This document shows positions 15,899 through 25,152 of a stretch of 41,235 nucleotides of DNA, piece by piece. The notes beneath the pieces were generated by a model that saw only the letters and a list, made by a program, of their open reading frames with translations, was not told where the DNA came from and made no database searches. Where the stretch lies: positions 1 through 41,235 of the forward strand of contig JAFQIA010000009.1 of assembly GCA_017397725.1 (NCBI GenBank), read 5' to 3'. The DNA is from Clostridia bacterium. GTDB taxonomy: Bacteria > Bacillota > Clostridia > Monoglobales > Monoglobaceae. Numbering within the stretch: position 1 is the first letter of the stretch; every line of letters starts with the position of its first letter. The translations under genes were made by a program, and so were the position numbers.

Positions 15899-16612
15899 AT
15901 GTCCAACAAGCAAACCGTATTGATTGTGGATGACGAGGTAAATATCTGCGAACTGCTTCGTCTTTACGTGGAAAAAGAAGGATACAATGCCATTGTTGCC
16001 AATGACGGTCAGCAGGCGATTGATATGTTCAAGACGATGTCTCCGGATTTGATTTTGCTGGATATTATGCTTCCGGTCAAGGATGGCTGGCAGGTCTGCC
16101 GTGAGGTTCGCAGCATCTCCAATACACCGATTATTATGCTGAGTGCCAAGGGAGAAACCTTTGACAAAGTGCTTGGTTTGGAGCTTGGCGCCGACGACTA
16201 TATCGTCAAGCCTTTTGAACCCAAAGAACTTTTAGCGCGCATCAAGGCGGTGCTTCGCCGGGCAGAAAATCAGTCTGAGGCAGAGGAAGAAAAGGAACTA
16301 AAGTTTGATGGGCTCAGAATCAACCAAAGTACCTATGAAGTGTATCTGGACGACAAAAAACTGGAGATGCCCCCCAAGGAATTTGAACTTCTTTATTTCC
16401 TTGCGGGAAACCCCAACAAGGTATTTACCCGTGACCAACTTCTGGATGAAATCTGGGGTTATGAATTCTTTGGCGATTCCCGGACGGTAGATGTGCATAT
16501 CAAACGGATTCGTGAAAAAGTGGAGTCCGAGGAGAAAAACTGGCACCTGAAGACGGTTTGGGGTGTGGGTTATAAATTTGAAGTAGATATGGCGGAGGAA
16601 ACAACACTATGA
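15899..16612 (+). CDS. OmpR/PhoB-family response regulator
   Basis: The 237-residue protein has an N-terminal receiver domain (about 6-118; acidic Asp11/Asp12, phosphoacceptor Asp55 in LILLDIMLP, and conserved Thr/Ser and Lys in IIMLSAKGE and DDYIVKPFEP) and a C-terminal winged helix (about 135-230, ending with TVDVHIKRIREKVE and TVWGVGYKFE). AAGGTGGGAATACT precedes the ATG. It overlaps the kinase gene by four bases, so the pair is made together. With htrA immediately downstream, the arrangement recalls Bacillus CssRS controlling HtrA-type proteases, though orthology is not shown. Confidence 0.95.
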   Translation: MSNKQTVLIVDDEVNICELLRLYVEKEGYNAIVANDGQQAIDMFKTMSPDLILLDIMLPVKDGWQVCREVRSISNTPIIMLSAKGETFDKVLGLELGADDYIVKPFEPKELLARIKAVLRRAENQSEAEEEKELKFDGLRINQSTYEVYLDDKKLEMPPKEFELLYFLAGNPNKVFTRDQLLDEIWGYEFFGDSRTVDVHIKRIREKVESEEKNWHLKTVWGVGYKFEVDMAEETTL

Positions 16613-18069
16613 AACGGGCGTGGCTTGGACGAACTATCTTTGCAAGGATTTTTTTCATCAATATCATTGCGGTGATGATTTGTCTTGTGGCACTTGGTTC
16701 TACGCAAATTTTTTTGGTGAATCGCTATATCACCCGCCAGAGCGAGGAAGCACTCCGCAAAAACGGCGAAGCGATTGTTTCATTGATACAGAGCAACATC
16801 AATCGGGAAAGCATGGGGCATATGCTCAATGGCTTTGCACGGAGCAGCAACAGCCATATTGTGGTGATTGACAGCAAGGGCGAGGTTCTCATCAGCACCT
16901 TTGGGGGCCATCTTCTGGAAGAGATGCCAAACTATATTCCCAAAGAGCATATCCAGACCGTTTTGCAAGGGGAAAGAAAATCTGTGATTGGAACCATGGG
17001 CGGAATTTTTAGAGAAACGATGTTTACGTTGCAACTTCCGGTGTTACAGGGTGAAAATGCCATTGGCGCAGTCCTTCTTAGCCTCCCTGTTCCCCAAAAG
17101 CAAAAGATGACGCGGGAAGTGATGCAGATTATGACCGTTTCTGCATTGGTGGTTGCGCTGATTTCCTTCCTGCTCTCCTATGCACTGGCAAAGCGGTTTT
17201 CTATGCCGATGAAAAAGATTCAAAAAAGTGCGCAGGAATTTACCAAGGGGCATTTTGATGCAAGGGTAGACGAACAAGCGACCAATTCCCAGATTGCGGA
17301 GATTGCAGAGCTTGCCAAAACCTTTAACGAAATGGCGTTTGAATTGGAAAAGGTGGATGAAATCCGCCAGAGTTTTATCTCCGATGTTTCTCACGAACTG
17401 AGAACACCCATGACCACCATCGGTGGATTCGTCTATGGAATGATGGACGATACCATCCCTCAGGAGAAACAAAAAGAATATTTGAAGATTGTTTATACCG
17501 AAGTCAACCGGATCTCTCGCTTGGTAAATACCTTTTTGGATATCAGCAGAATGCGGGCAGACCAGACGGTGCTGAACAAATCCCACTTTGATATCAATGA
17601 GGCAGTGCGGATTTGCATTCTTGGATTGGAACAGCGTGTTCAGGAAAAACAGATTCGGATTTCTCTCAATTTTGATTCCGAAAACTGTTATGTCTTTGCC
17701 GACGCGGATGCCATCAAACGGGTGCTGACCAATCTTCTTGACAATGCGGTCAAGTTTACGGATATGGGTGGAGAGATTGCGGTAACCGTTGCCCCAAAGG
17801 CGCACGAGGTGGAAGTGATTGTCTACAACACCGGTTGCGGAATTCCCAAGGAACAACAGCCGATGATTTTTGAACGGCTTTACAAGGCGGATAAATCCCG
17901 CAGCATCAATCGGGATGGAACGGGAATTGGATTGTATCTGGTCAAAAATATCATCCGTGCCCACGGGAAAAATATTTTTGTGAAAAGCGTAGAAGGAGAA
18001 TTTGCAGAGTTCCGCTTTTGTCTGGACAAAGGCAAGCCCTTTGCAAAACGGATAGAACCGCAGGAGTAA
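16609..18069 (+). CDS. membrane sensor histidine kinase
   Basis: A 486-residue kinase: membrane helix 1 (about 11-37), an extracytoplasmic domain of about 135 residues, helix 2 (about 173-195), HAMP (about 195-250), and the catalytic core with the H box SHELRTP (phosphorylated His262), N box NLLDNAVKF (375-383), G1 NTGCGIP (407-413) and G2 DGTGIGLYLVKNI (436-448). The sensor domain is of the size seen in PhoR/CssS-like kinases that follow envelope state. The ATG lies within the stop of the response-regulator gene. The next gene, htrA, has its own promoter carrying the likely regulator sites. Confidence 0.95.
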   Translation: MKRAWLGRTIFARIFFINIIAVMICLVALGSTQIFLVNRYITRQSEEALRKNGEAIVSLIQSNINRESMGHMLNGFARSSNSHIVVIDSKGEVLISTFGGHLLEEMPNYIPKEHIQTVLQGERKSVIGTMGGIFRETMFTLQLPVLQGENAIGAVLLSLPVPQKQKMTREVMQIMTVSALVVALISFLLSYALAKRFSMPMKKIQKSAQEFTKGHFDARVDEQATNSQIAEIAELAKTFNEMAFELEKVDEIRQSFISDVSHELRTPMTTIGGFVYGMMDDTIPQEKQKEYLKIVYTEVNRISRLVNTFLDISRMRADQTVLNKSHFDINEAVRICILGLEQRVQEKQIRISLNFDSENCYVFADADAIKRVLTNLLDNAVKFTDMGGEIAVTVAPKAHEVEVIVYNTGCGIPKEQQPMIFERLYKADKSRSINRDGTGIGLYLVKNIIRAHGKNIFVKSVEGEFAEFRFCLDKGKPFAKRIEPQE

Positions 18070-18071
18070 GA

Positions 18072-18125
18072 TTCACTCTATTTTTACAGTTTATTCATAT
18101 TTTTTTCATAACTCCCGACTATAAT
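18072..18125 (+). promoter_or_regulatory. htrA promoter with four phased PhoP-like boxes
   Basis: TATAAT at 18120-18125 with no recognisable -35 box. Upstream are TTCACT (18072), TTTACA (18083), TTCATA (18094) and TTCATA (18105), each exactly 11 bp from the next. This is the arrangement of TT(A/C/T)A(C/T)A-N5 repeats that PhoP-type regulators use for activation. The missing -35 box fits a promoter that needs the phosphorylated regulator. Two such repeats also precede the regulator's own gene. Confidence 0.7.
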
Positions 18126-18155
18126 AGGGATATCAAAGCAAGATAAGGAGGAAGA

Positions 18156-19415
18156 ATGATGCAAGAATATGATTTCTTTCATGAAGAAGAAAATACACCT
18201 GCCGAGGAAGATGCGGTGCAATATGTACCCGGCGTGGTTGGGCAGGCAGTCTATACCGAAAATGTAAAACACAAGCAAACAGAAAAATCCAGAAAGCGGT
18301 TTGTTGCCGCAATGGTTGCTTTGACCATGTTGAATCTGGCATTGTTTGGCGGAACTTATTTTCTTGGCCGCTCCAATGGTGCGGAGAAAACGGCAATGAC
18401 ATCCCGTCAGGATTTGATTGACACCTTAAACGGCAATGACGAAAACAATGGAATAACAGAAACGGCAAACCGCGAGGGAGAACTCAGCACCACAGAAATC
18501 GCAAAGCGGGTAGGTCCTGCGGTGGTTGGTATTACCGGTATTGTTCCGGGATATATGAGTATTTTCGGTGGCACCAGTCAGTCCCAATCCCAAGGCTCGG
18601 GCATCATCCTGAGCGGAGATGGTTATATTGTTACCAACAACCACGTGGTAGAGAGTGCAAGCGAGATTCATGTAACCTTGAATACCGGTGCAGAATATGA
18701 TGCAGAGGTGATTGGCGCGGATGCGCAGACCGACCTTGTGGTGATTAAGATTCAACCTGAGGAAGCATTGACGGTTGCAACCCTGGGTGATTCCGGCAAG
18801 ATTGAGGTTGGTGAACGGGTGGTTGCCATCGGAAATCCTATGGGAGTGGAATTCTTTGGTAGTGTTACCCAAGGGATTGTCAGTGCGGTCAACCGCACCG
18901 TGTCCATTGACAACCGAACCATGAACCTGATTCAAACCGACGCAGCCATCAACTCCGGAAACTCCGGTGGTGCATTGATCAACGCCTATGGCGAGGTCAT
19001 CGGTATCAACTCGGTCAAGGTTTCTTCCACCGGCGTGGAGGGTATGGGCTTTGCCATCCCCATCAGCGAGGCAAACCCCATCATTTCTGACCTGTTGCAG
19101 CACGGCTATGTCAAGGGTAGACCGGTCATCGGTATTTCCTTCCGTGATGTGGATGCGTATATGGCAAAGGCATATTCCTGGCCGGTAGGCGTACAGGTGA
19201 TGGAGGTCACTACCCAAGCGGCGGCAAATGCAGGCTTGCAGCGGGGCGACATCATTATGGCGGCAGACGGTGAGGAGGTTACCTCCGGCGAGGCACTGAA
19301 CAAAATCAAGGATAAGCACAAGCCCGGTGAGGTCCTCAAGCTTGAGGTTTACAAGTACGAAACCGGACGCAAAGAAACGGTTCAGGTTACTTTGTCAGAA
19401 CAATTGCCAGGTTAA
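18156..19415 (+). CDS. htrA: HtrA/DegP-type membrane-anchored serine protease
   Basis: The 419-residue protein has an acidic cytoplasmic N-terminus, one membrane helix (about 48-70), a trypsin-like protease domain with the triad His163 (TNNHVV), Asp193 (QTDLVVIKI) and Ser270 (NSGNSGGAL), and one PDZ domain (about 320-410). Such proteases degrade or refold damaged proteins outside the membrane. AAGGAGG lies before two tandem ATG codons; the second (18159) has the better spacing. It follows a two-component system and has phased repeats of an OmpR-family regulator in its promoter, so an envelope-stress role is likely. A terminator follows. Confidence 0.95.
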   Translation: MMQEYDFFHEEENTPAEEDAVQYVPGVVGQAVYTENVKHKQTEKSRKRFVAAMVALTMLNLALFGGTYFLGRSNGAEKTAMTSRQDLIDTLNGNDENNGITETANREGELSTTEIAKRVGPAVVGITGIVPGYMSIFGGTSQSQSQGSGIILSGDGYIVTNNHVVESASEIHVTLNTGAEYDAEVIGADAQTDLVVIKIQPEEALTVATLGDSGKIEVGERVVAIGNPMGVEFFGSVTQGIVSAVNRTVSIDNRTMNLIQTDAAINSGNSGGALINAYGEVIGINSVKVSSTGVEGMGFAIPISEANPIISDLLQHGYVKGRPVIGISFRDVDAYMAKAYSWPVGVQVMEVTTQAAANAGLQRGDIIMAADGEEVTSGEALNKIKDKHKPGEVLKLEVYKYETGRKETVQVTLSEQLPG

Positions 19416-19419
19416 AAAC

Positions 19420-19454
19420 AAAGAGTATGGGAAAAATAATCCCATACTCTTTTT
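19420..19454 (+). terminator. intrinsic terminator after htrA
   Basis: A 13-bp stem, AAAGAGTATGGGA with its complement, with an A-rich loop, followed by a T run (TTTTT). It ends the htrA transcript before the ligA promoter. Confidence 0.92.
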
Positions 19455-19469
19455 CTGTGCAAAATTTGC

Positions 19470-19498
19470 TTGCAGATTGCAGATGCTTATGCTAAACT
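19470..19498 (+). promoter_or_regulatory. ligA promoter
   Basis: TTGCAG (19470-19475), 17-bp spacer, TAAACT (19493-19498), 35 bases before the ligA start. Confidence 0.6.
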
Positions 19499-19508
19499 AT
19501 AAAAGTAA

Positions 19509-21527
<2,019 letters not shown>

Positions 21528-21537
21528 AAAGTTTTTC

Positions 21538-21566
21538 TTGACATTCTTAGAGGAATGTGTTATGAT
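21538..21566 (+). promoter_or_regulatory. rpsO promoter
   Basis: TTGACA (21538-21543), 17-bp spacer, TATGAT (21561-21566). It is near consensus, fitting a strongly expressed ribosomal protein gene. Confidence 0.8.
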
Positions 21567-21683
21567 AATCCACGTGTGTTATGAGTTTCATAACAGAAAC
21601 CTATGGCTTAGATTTCGGGGTTGAAGATTCTCCGCCCATTTCCAAGCTGTACGGGGATTCAACAACAAATGGAGGTGAAAAAC
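21567..21683 (+). promoter_or_regulatory. rpsO untranslated leader, possible S15 autoregulatory RNA
   Basis: About 110 bases separate the promoter from the start codon, long for such a gene. The leader has a GTTATGA/TCATAAC hairpin (21578-21584/21588-21594), further complementary G/C-rich runs, and ends in GGAGGTG before the ATG. Ribosomal protein S15 represses its own mRNA through structured leaders in several bacteria; that this leader does so is inference. Confidence 0.45.
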
Positions 21684-21947
21684 ATGGAAAAAGACATCAA
21701 GCAGGAGATTATCAAAACCTATGCAACACACGAGGGTGATACCGGTTCTCCCGAGGTGCAGATTGCACTTCTGACCCATCGTATCAACCACCTCAACGAG
21801 CATCTGAAGATGCACAAAAAGGATCATCACTCCAGACGTGGTCTGCTGAAGATGGTTGGTGTTCGCAGAAGTTTCCTGAACTATCTCGCAAAGAATGATA
21901 TCGAAAGATATCGTGCCATCGTTGAGAAGCTCGGACTCAGACACTAA
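21684..21947 (+). CDS. rpsO: 30S ribosomal protein S15
   Basis: The 87-residue product is a full-length S15: [20 protein letters not shown], then [20 protein letters not shown] and [20 protein letters not shown], ending EKLGLRH. It binds 16S rRNA in the small-subunit platform. The ATG at 21684 has GGAGGTG upstream; earlier in-frame codons would add a non-homologous tail. The order rpsO-pnp is conserved in many bacteria. A terminator follows. Confidence 0.98.
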   Translation: MEKDIKQEIIKTYATHEGDTGSPEVQIALLTHRINHLNEHLKMHKKDHHSRRGLLKMVGVRRSFLNYLAKNDIERYRAIVEKLGLRH

Positions 21948-21951
21948 GAGC

Positions 21952-21986
21952 AAAGGGGCGGTCTATAACTTTAGACTGCCCTTTTT
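21952..21986 (+). terminator. intrinsic terminator after rpsO
   Basis: The stem AAAGGG..GGTCTA pairs with TAGACTGCCCTTT and is followed by a T run. Since no clear promoter lies between it and pnp, part of the pnp transcription may come from read-through. Confidence 0.85.
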
Positions 21987-22008
21987 GGTATTTCCAAAGA
22001 AAAAAATC

Positions 22009-22088
22009 GGGAAGATACGCATTAGCAGTTAAAATTTATGCTTTTGTATCCGGAAGCCTGAATTTTAAGTGCTAAAGTAAGTCTTCCC
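22009..22088 (+). promoter_or_regulatory. nested-stem leader of pnp
   Basis: Three perfect inverted repeats are nested: GGGAAGA/TCTTCCC (22009-22015/22082-22088), TTAGCA/TGCTAA (22022-22027/22070-22075) and TTAAAATT/AATTTTAA (22029-22036/22061-22068). The rod ends 26 bases before the pnp start, just upstream of AAAGGAGG. A long leader stem upstream of pnp is the site of RNase III-dependent autocontrol in E. coli; a similar role here is inference. Confidence 0.65.
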
Positions 22089-22113
22089 ATCCAAAAATAA
22101 AGGAGGTCATACT

Positions 22114-24201
22114 ATGACAAAGATTTACGAAACCGAAGTGGCAGGTAGAAAACTGTCCTTGGAATTTGGCAAGGTTGCAGGCCTTGCAAATGGTTCGGTA
22201 TTGGTTCGCTATGGTGACACCACTGTGGTTACCGCTGCAACCGCATCGGACAAGCCCAGAGATGGAATTGATTTCTTCCCTCTCAGCATCGACTATGAAG
22301 AAAAAATGTACGCAGTTGGTAAAATCCCCGGCGGTTTTACCAGAAGAGAGGGTCGTCCTTCCGAGAACGCAATCCTCACTTCCCGTGTGATTGACCGTCC
22401 CATGCGTCCCTTGTTCCCCAAAGATCTGCGCAACGATGTTTCTATCGTTTCTACCGTTCTTTCTGTGGAGCAGGACAACGCACCGGAATTCTGTGCAATG
22501 ATTGGTTCCTCTGCTGCAGTTTCCGTATCCGATATTCCGTTTAACGGCCCCATCGCCGCAGTTTATGTTGGCTTGGTTGACGGTGAATTTGTCATCAACC
22601 CCACCGAGGCACAGAGAGAAGTCAGCGATATGAACCTGACCGTTGCAGGTAGTGCCAAAAAGGTTGTTATGATTGAAGCTGGCGCCAACGAGGTTGCTGA
22701 GGATGTAATGTTCGATGCAATTATGTTTGCCCATGAAGAAATCAAAAAGATTTGCGCATTCATCAAGAATATTCAGGATGAAATCGGCAAACCCAAGTTC
22801 GAGTATGAGCATATGGTGGTTGACGAACAGTTGTTCGCTGACATCCGTGGCTATGCTGAGGGAATGGTTCAGCAGGCAATGGACACCGATGACAAGACTG
22901 TTCGTGATGCCCGCCTGTTGGTGGTATATGAAGATGTTTACAAGCACTTTGAGGAACAATATCCTCAGGATGAATACAAGGCACAGATTGACGAGGCGCT
23001 TTACAAACTGCAAAAGACCGTTGTCAGAAACTGGCTGATGTATGATAAGAAGCGTGTAGACGGCCGTGGCATTCTGGAACTGCGTCCCCTGTCTGCAGAG
23101 GTTGGACTTCTGCCCCGAGCACATGGTAGCGGTCTGTTCAGCCGTGGTCAGACTCAGGTTCTCACCGTTGCAACCCTTGGTTCTTTGGGTGAGGCAAAGA
23201 TTATTGACGGTCTGGATAATGAAGAATATCGCAGATATCTGCATCACTATAATTTCCCGTCCTACAGCGTGGGTGAAACCCGTCCTTCCCGCGGCCCCGG
23301 CCGTCGTGAAATCGGTCACGGTGCTCTGGCAGAACGTGCTCTGGTTCCGGTTCTCCCCAGCGAGGAGGAATTCCCCTATGCAATCCGTCTGGTGTCTGAG
23401 GTTCTTTCCTCCAATGGTTCTACCTCTCAGGGTAGTGTCTGCGGTAGTACCTTGGCATTGATGGATGCCGGTGTTCCCATCAAGGCGCCGGTTGCAGGTA
23501 TCTCTGTTGGTTTGATTACTGACCCCGAGGACGAAGATAACTTCCTGACTATGGTAGATATTCAGGGCGTTGAGGACTTCTTTGGCGATATGGACTTCAA
23601 GGTTGCAGGTACCAAAAAGGGTATCACCGCAATCCAGATGGACCTCAAGGTTGACGGCTTGACCCCCGCAATCATCCGTACCGCTCTGGAGCAGACCAAG
23701 AACGCGCGTTACTATATTCTGGACGAGGTTATGCTCAAGGCAATCCCCGAAACCAGAACCGAGCTTTCTCCCTATGCTCCCAAAATCATCCACATCAATA
23801 TTCCTGTGGATAAGATTCGTGAGGTTATCGGCAGCGGCGGTAAGGTGATTCAGGGAATCATCGCAGACACCGGTGCAAAGATTGATATCGAGGACGACGG
23901 TCGCGTATTCATTGCGGCAGTTGATTCCGAGATGGGCGATAAGGCGCTTAAGATGATTGAAGCAATCGTCAAGGAGCCGGAAGCAGGCGAAATCTATGAA
24001 GGTAAGGTTGTTCGTATTATGGACTTCGGCGCATTCGTAGAAATCCTCCCCGGAAAAGACGGTCTGATTCACATTTCCAAGCTGGATAAGGGCAGAGTGG
24101 AAAAGGTTACCGACGTTGTCAAAGAGGGCGATACCGTAAAGGTAGAAGTCATCGAAATTGACGACAAGGGAAGAATCAATTTAAGAAGATTAGTTGATTA
24201 A
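22114..24201 (+). CDS. pnp: polyribonucleotide nucleotidyltransferase (PNPase)
   Basis: A 695-residue PNPase with two RNase PH domains, a KH domain (about 552-612, with VIGSGGKVIQGI) and a C-terminal S1 domain (about 627-692, with GKVVRIMDFGAFVEILPGKD). The catalytic core has FFGDMDFKVAGT and the phosphate-binding SNGSTSQGSVCGSTLALMD stretch. It degrades RNA 3' to 5' with phosphate. AAAGGAGG precedes the ATG. Position after rpsO is the classic arrangement, and a nested-stem leader precedes it. A terminator shared with the opposite small gene follows. Confidence 0.98.
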   Translation: MTKIYETEVAGRKLSLEFGKVAGLANGSVLVRYGDTTVVTAATASDKPRDGIDFFPLSIDYEEKMYAVGKIPGGFTRREGRPSENAILTSRVIDRPMRPLFPKDLRNDVSIVSTVLSVEQDNAPEFCAMIGSSAAVSVSDIPFNGPIAAVYVGLVDGEFVINPTEAQREVSDMNLTVAGSAKKVVMIEAGANEVAEDVMFDAIMFAHEEIKKICAFIKNIQDEIGKPKFEYEHMVVDEQLFADIRGYAEGMVQQAMDTDDKTVRDARLLVVYEDVYKHFEEQYPQDEYKAQIDEALYKLQKTVVRNWLMYDKKRVDGRGILELRPLSAEVGLLPRAHGSGLFSRGQTQVLTVATLGSLGEAKIIDGLDNEEYRRYLHHYNFPSYSVGETRPSRGPGRREIGHGALAERALVPVLPSEEEFPYAIRLVSEVLSSNGSTSQGSVCGSTLALMDAGVPIKAPVAGISVGLITDPEDEDNFLTMVDIQGVEDFFGDMDFKVAGTKKGITAIQMDLKVDGLTPAIIRTALEQTKNARYYILDEVMLKAIPETRTELSPYAPKIIHINIPVDKIREVIGSGGKVIQGIIADTGAKIDIEDDGRVFIAAVDSEMGDKALKMIEAIVKEPEAGEIYEGKVVRIMDFGAFVEILPGKDGLIHISKLDKGRVEKVTDVVKEGDTVKVEVIEIDDKGRINLRRLVD

Positions 24202-24206
24202 GACAA

Positions 24207-24242
24207 TCAAAAAGAGCCACGACGTAGTCGTGGCTCTTTTTC
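24207..24242. terminator. bidirectional terminator between pnp and the small minus-strand gene
   Basis: The stem AAAAAGAGCCACGAC with its full complement across a GTA loop has A and T tracts on both sides. It closes pnp rightward and the 51-residue gene ending at 24246 leftward. Confidence 0.92.
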
Positions 24243-24245
24243 TGT

Positions 24246-24401
24246 CTATTTCTGATTGGCGCATTCATACCGAATGATTTGCTCATAAACATTGGCGTAG
24301 GATTCCAATAACTCCTGCCCGTCATCGTCCAGATGCAGGGTCAGTTCCTTGCTGATTTGGGCAGCCTGAAGCAATGCCTCGCGGTAGTCCGCAGCATTCA
24401 T
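24246..24401 (-). CDS. 51-residue acidic helical protein of unknown function
   Basis: Reading from the ATG at 24401, the product starts MNAADYREALLQAAQ and ends IIRYECANQK. It is acidic (LHLDDDGQELLE in the middle) and looks fully helical; one cysteine is near the end. It has no signal peptide or membrane helix. AAAGGAGG lies eight bases upstream, a promoter lies about 200 bases upstream, and its terminator is shared with pnp, so it is a real gene despite its size. I do not recognise the family. It is remotely like short helical clostridial proteins of unknown role. The structured leader with a terminator in front of it implies controlled expression. Confidence 0.75.
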   Translation of the reverse strand: MNAADYREALLQAAQISKELTLHLDDDGQELLESYANVYEQIIRYECANQK

Positions 24402-24592
24402 AGGTAATACCTCCTTTGGTAGAATTAAAAAATGCGTAGCGCCACGCGGGAGCTACGCATGAAAAATACGCAACTCCAGATTTTGCTACAAATCCAACCT
24501 ACAGTTTCCCCAAAGGAACAGAGGGAGTGCGTATTTTTACCAAAGGTAAAACGCGCTCCTTTAGGGAACAAATATGGAGTTGAATTTGTAGC
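24402..24592 (-). ncRNA. structured leader RNA with alternative folds (candidate attenuator)
   Basis: The minus-strand transcript from about 24592 can form a rod: stem 1 24578-24592 with 24485-24499 (15 bp including wobbles), stem 2 24557-24569 with 24504-24517 (13 bp, one bulge) and a 7-bp apical hairpin 24535-24541/24545-24551. It can instead pair 24462-24477 with 24524-24538 (AAAAATACGCA and its complement plus CTCC/GGAG), which excludes the rod. A further pairing CAACTCCA/TGGAGTTG (24471-24478/24575-24582) competes with stem 1. A terminator hairpin follows at 24432-24460, then the ribosome site. This is the layout of a riboswitch or attenuator; the ligand, if any, is unknown. Confidence 0.6.
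24424..24460 (-). terminator. leader terminator before the 51-residue gene
   Basis: On the minus strand ATGCGTAGC/GCTACGCAT (24452-24460/24432-24440) with an 11-nt GC-rich loop is followed by a T6 tract (24426-24431). It lies 22 bases upstream of AAAGGAGG for the small gene, so it must be read through for the gene to be expressed. Confidence 0.8.
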
Positions 24593-24598
24593 ATATTC

Positions 24599-24627
24599 AA
24601 TATATCACAAAATTTTCCATATTGCAA
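24599..24627 (-). promoter_or_regulatory. promoter of the structured leader and small gene
   Basis: On the minus strand TTGCAA (24622-24627), 17-bp spacer, TATATT (24599-24604). It predicts a start near 24592, exactly where the leader stem 1 begins. Confidence 0.7.
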
Positions 24628-24691
24628 GGGGTTTATTTTGGAAAATTATGGAAACCTTTGTCGAAAACAGGATTTTCCAATGACTTTTTCC

Positions 24692-24720
24692 TTGTCTTTT
24701 GCAAAAAAGTAACGTATAAT
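24692..24720 (+). promoter_or_regulatory. promoter of the DUF1294 gene
   Basis: TTGTCT (24692-24697), 17-bp spacer, TATAAT (24715-24720), about 47 bases before the gene. The bases between this and the minus-strand promoter (24628-24691) are AT-rich with no other recognisable feature. Confidence 0.65.
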
Positions 24721-24766
24721 GGGGTTATGGTCATATGTTTGAAAATGGATAAGAGCCTATGGAGGG

Positions 24767-25057
24767 ATGATGGTGAATAATCCTGTGATGATACTTTTGG
24801 TTTGGAATATCCTTGTGATGTTTGTCTATGGCATTGACAAGATGCAGGCAAAAAAGGGAGGAAGGCGTATCAGCGAAAGGATACTGCTGTCCTACGCTTT
24901 TTTGCTGGGCGGTTGGGGTGCGATGTTTGGCATGGTGTTGTTCCATCACAAGACTTCAAAACCAAAGTTTCGTTTCCTCGTACCCTTGGCGGTGCTTGTG
25001 GGAATGGCAATGTTATACATATTATTTGACAAAAGTCTTCTTGTATGGTATAATTAA
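24767..25057 (+). CDS. DUF1294 family membrane protein
   Basis: A 96-residue protein with three hydrophobic helices. The pattern YGIDKMQAKKGGRRISERIL, then SYAFLLGGWGAMFGMVLFHH and KTSKPKFRF is the DUF1294 signature (Bacillus YdzA-like); the function is unknown. The start region is ATG-ATG-GTG behind GGAGG; the second or third codon has better spacing than the first. A perfect promoter for the next gene lies inside its 3' end. Confidence 0.85.
   Translation: MMVNNPVMILLVWNILVMFVYGIDKMQAKKGGRRISERILLSYAFLLGGWGAMFGMVLFHHKTSKPKFRFLVPLAVLVGMAMLYILFDKSLLVWYN
25026..25054 (+). promoter_or_regulatory. consensus promoter inside the end of the DUF1294 gene
   Basis: TTGACA (25026-25031), 17-bp spacer, TATAAT (25049-25054): both hexamers are perfect consensus. 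It precedes a terminator at 25074-25121 and then the Ldh-family gene at 25153, giving a leader of about 90 nt that contains a terminator. Confidence 0.75.
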
Positions 25058-25073
25058 ATGGATACAGAGATTT

Positions 25074-25121
25074 GGAGACGTATCAAAATAAACGGATGTT
25101 TATTTTGGTGCGTCTTTTTTT
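25074..25121 (+). terminator. terminator in the Ldh-family gene leader (possible GlpP target)
   Basis: AGACG/CGTCT (25076-25080/25111-25115) encloses CAAAATAAAC/GTTTATTTTG (25084-25093/25098-25107), followed by T7. It could simply end the DUF1294 transcript, but the only good promoter for the dehydrogenase lies upstream of it, so it probably also acts as an attenuator. The antiterminator GlpP is encoded one gene downstream. Confidence 0.75.
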
Positions 25122-25152
25122 GTGTCATAACATTTATTTTGGAGGGGAAAGT

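Noticed and set aside
15899..19415. Naming the two-component system cssRS or phoPR
   Set aside because: Gene order and boxes are suggestive, but the sensor domain is not diagnostic, so no gene symbol was assigned.
22072..24072. Very long open frame on the minus strand opposite pnp (about 666 codons)
   Set aside because: It is an antisense shadow of pnp: composition rich in Cys, His and Asn, no domain, no ribosome site, and pnp itself is unmistakable.
24402..24600. 6S RNA, SRP RNA or T-box leader
   Set aside because: No SRP tetraloop/GNAR pattern, no T-box sequence (GGTGGTACCGCG), and 6S RNA would not be expected to lead directly into a ribosome site and frame after a separate terminator.
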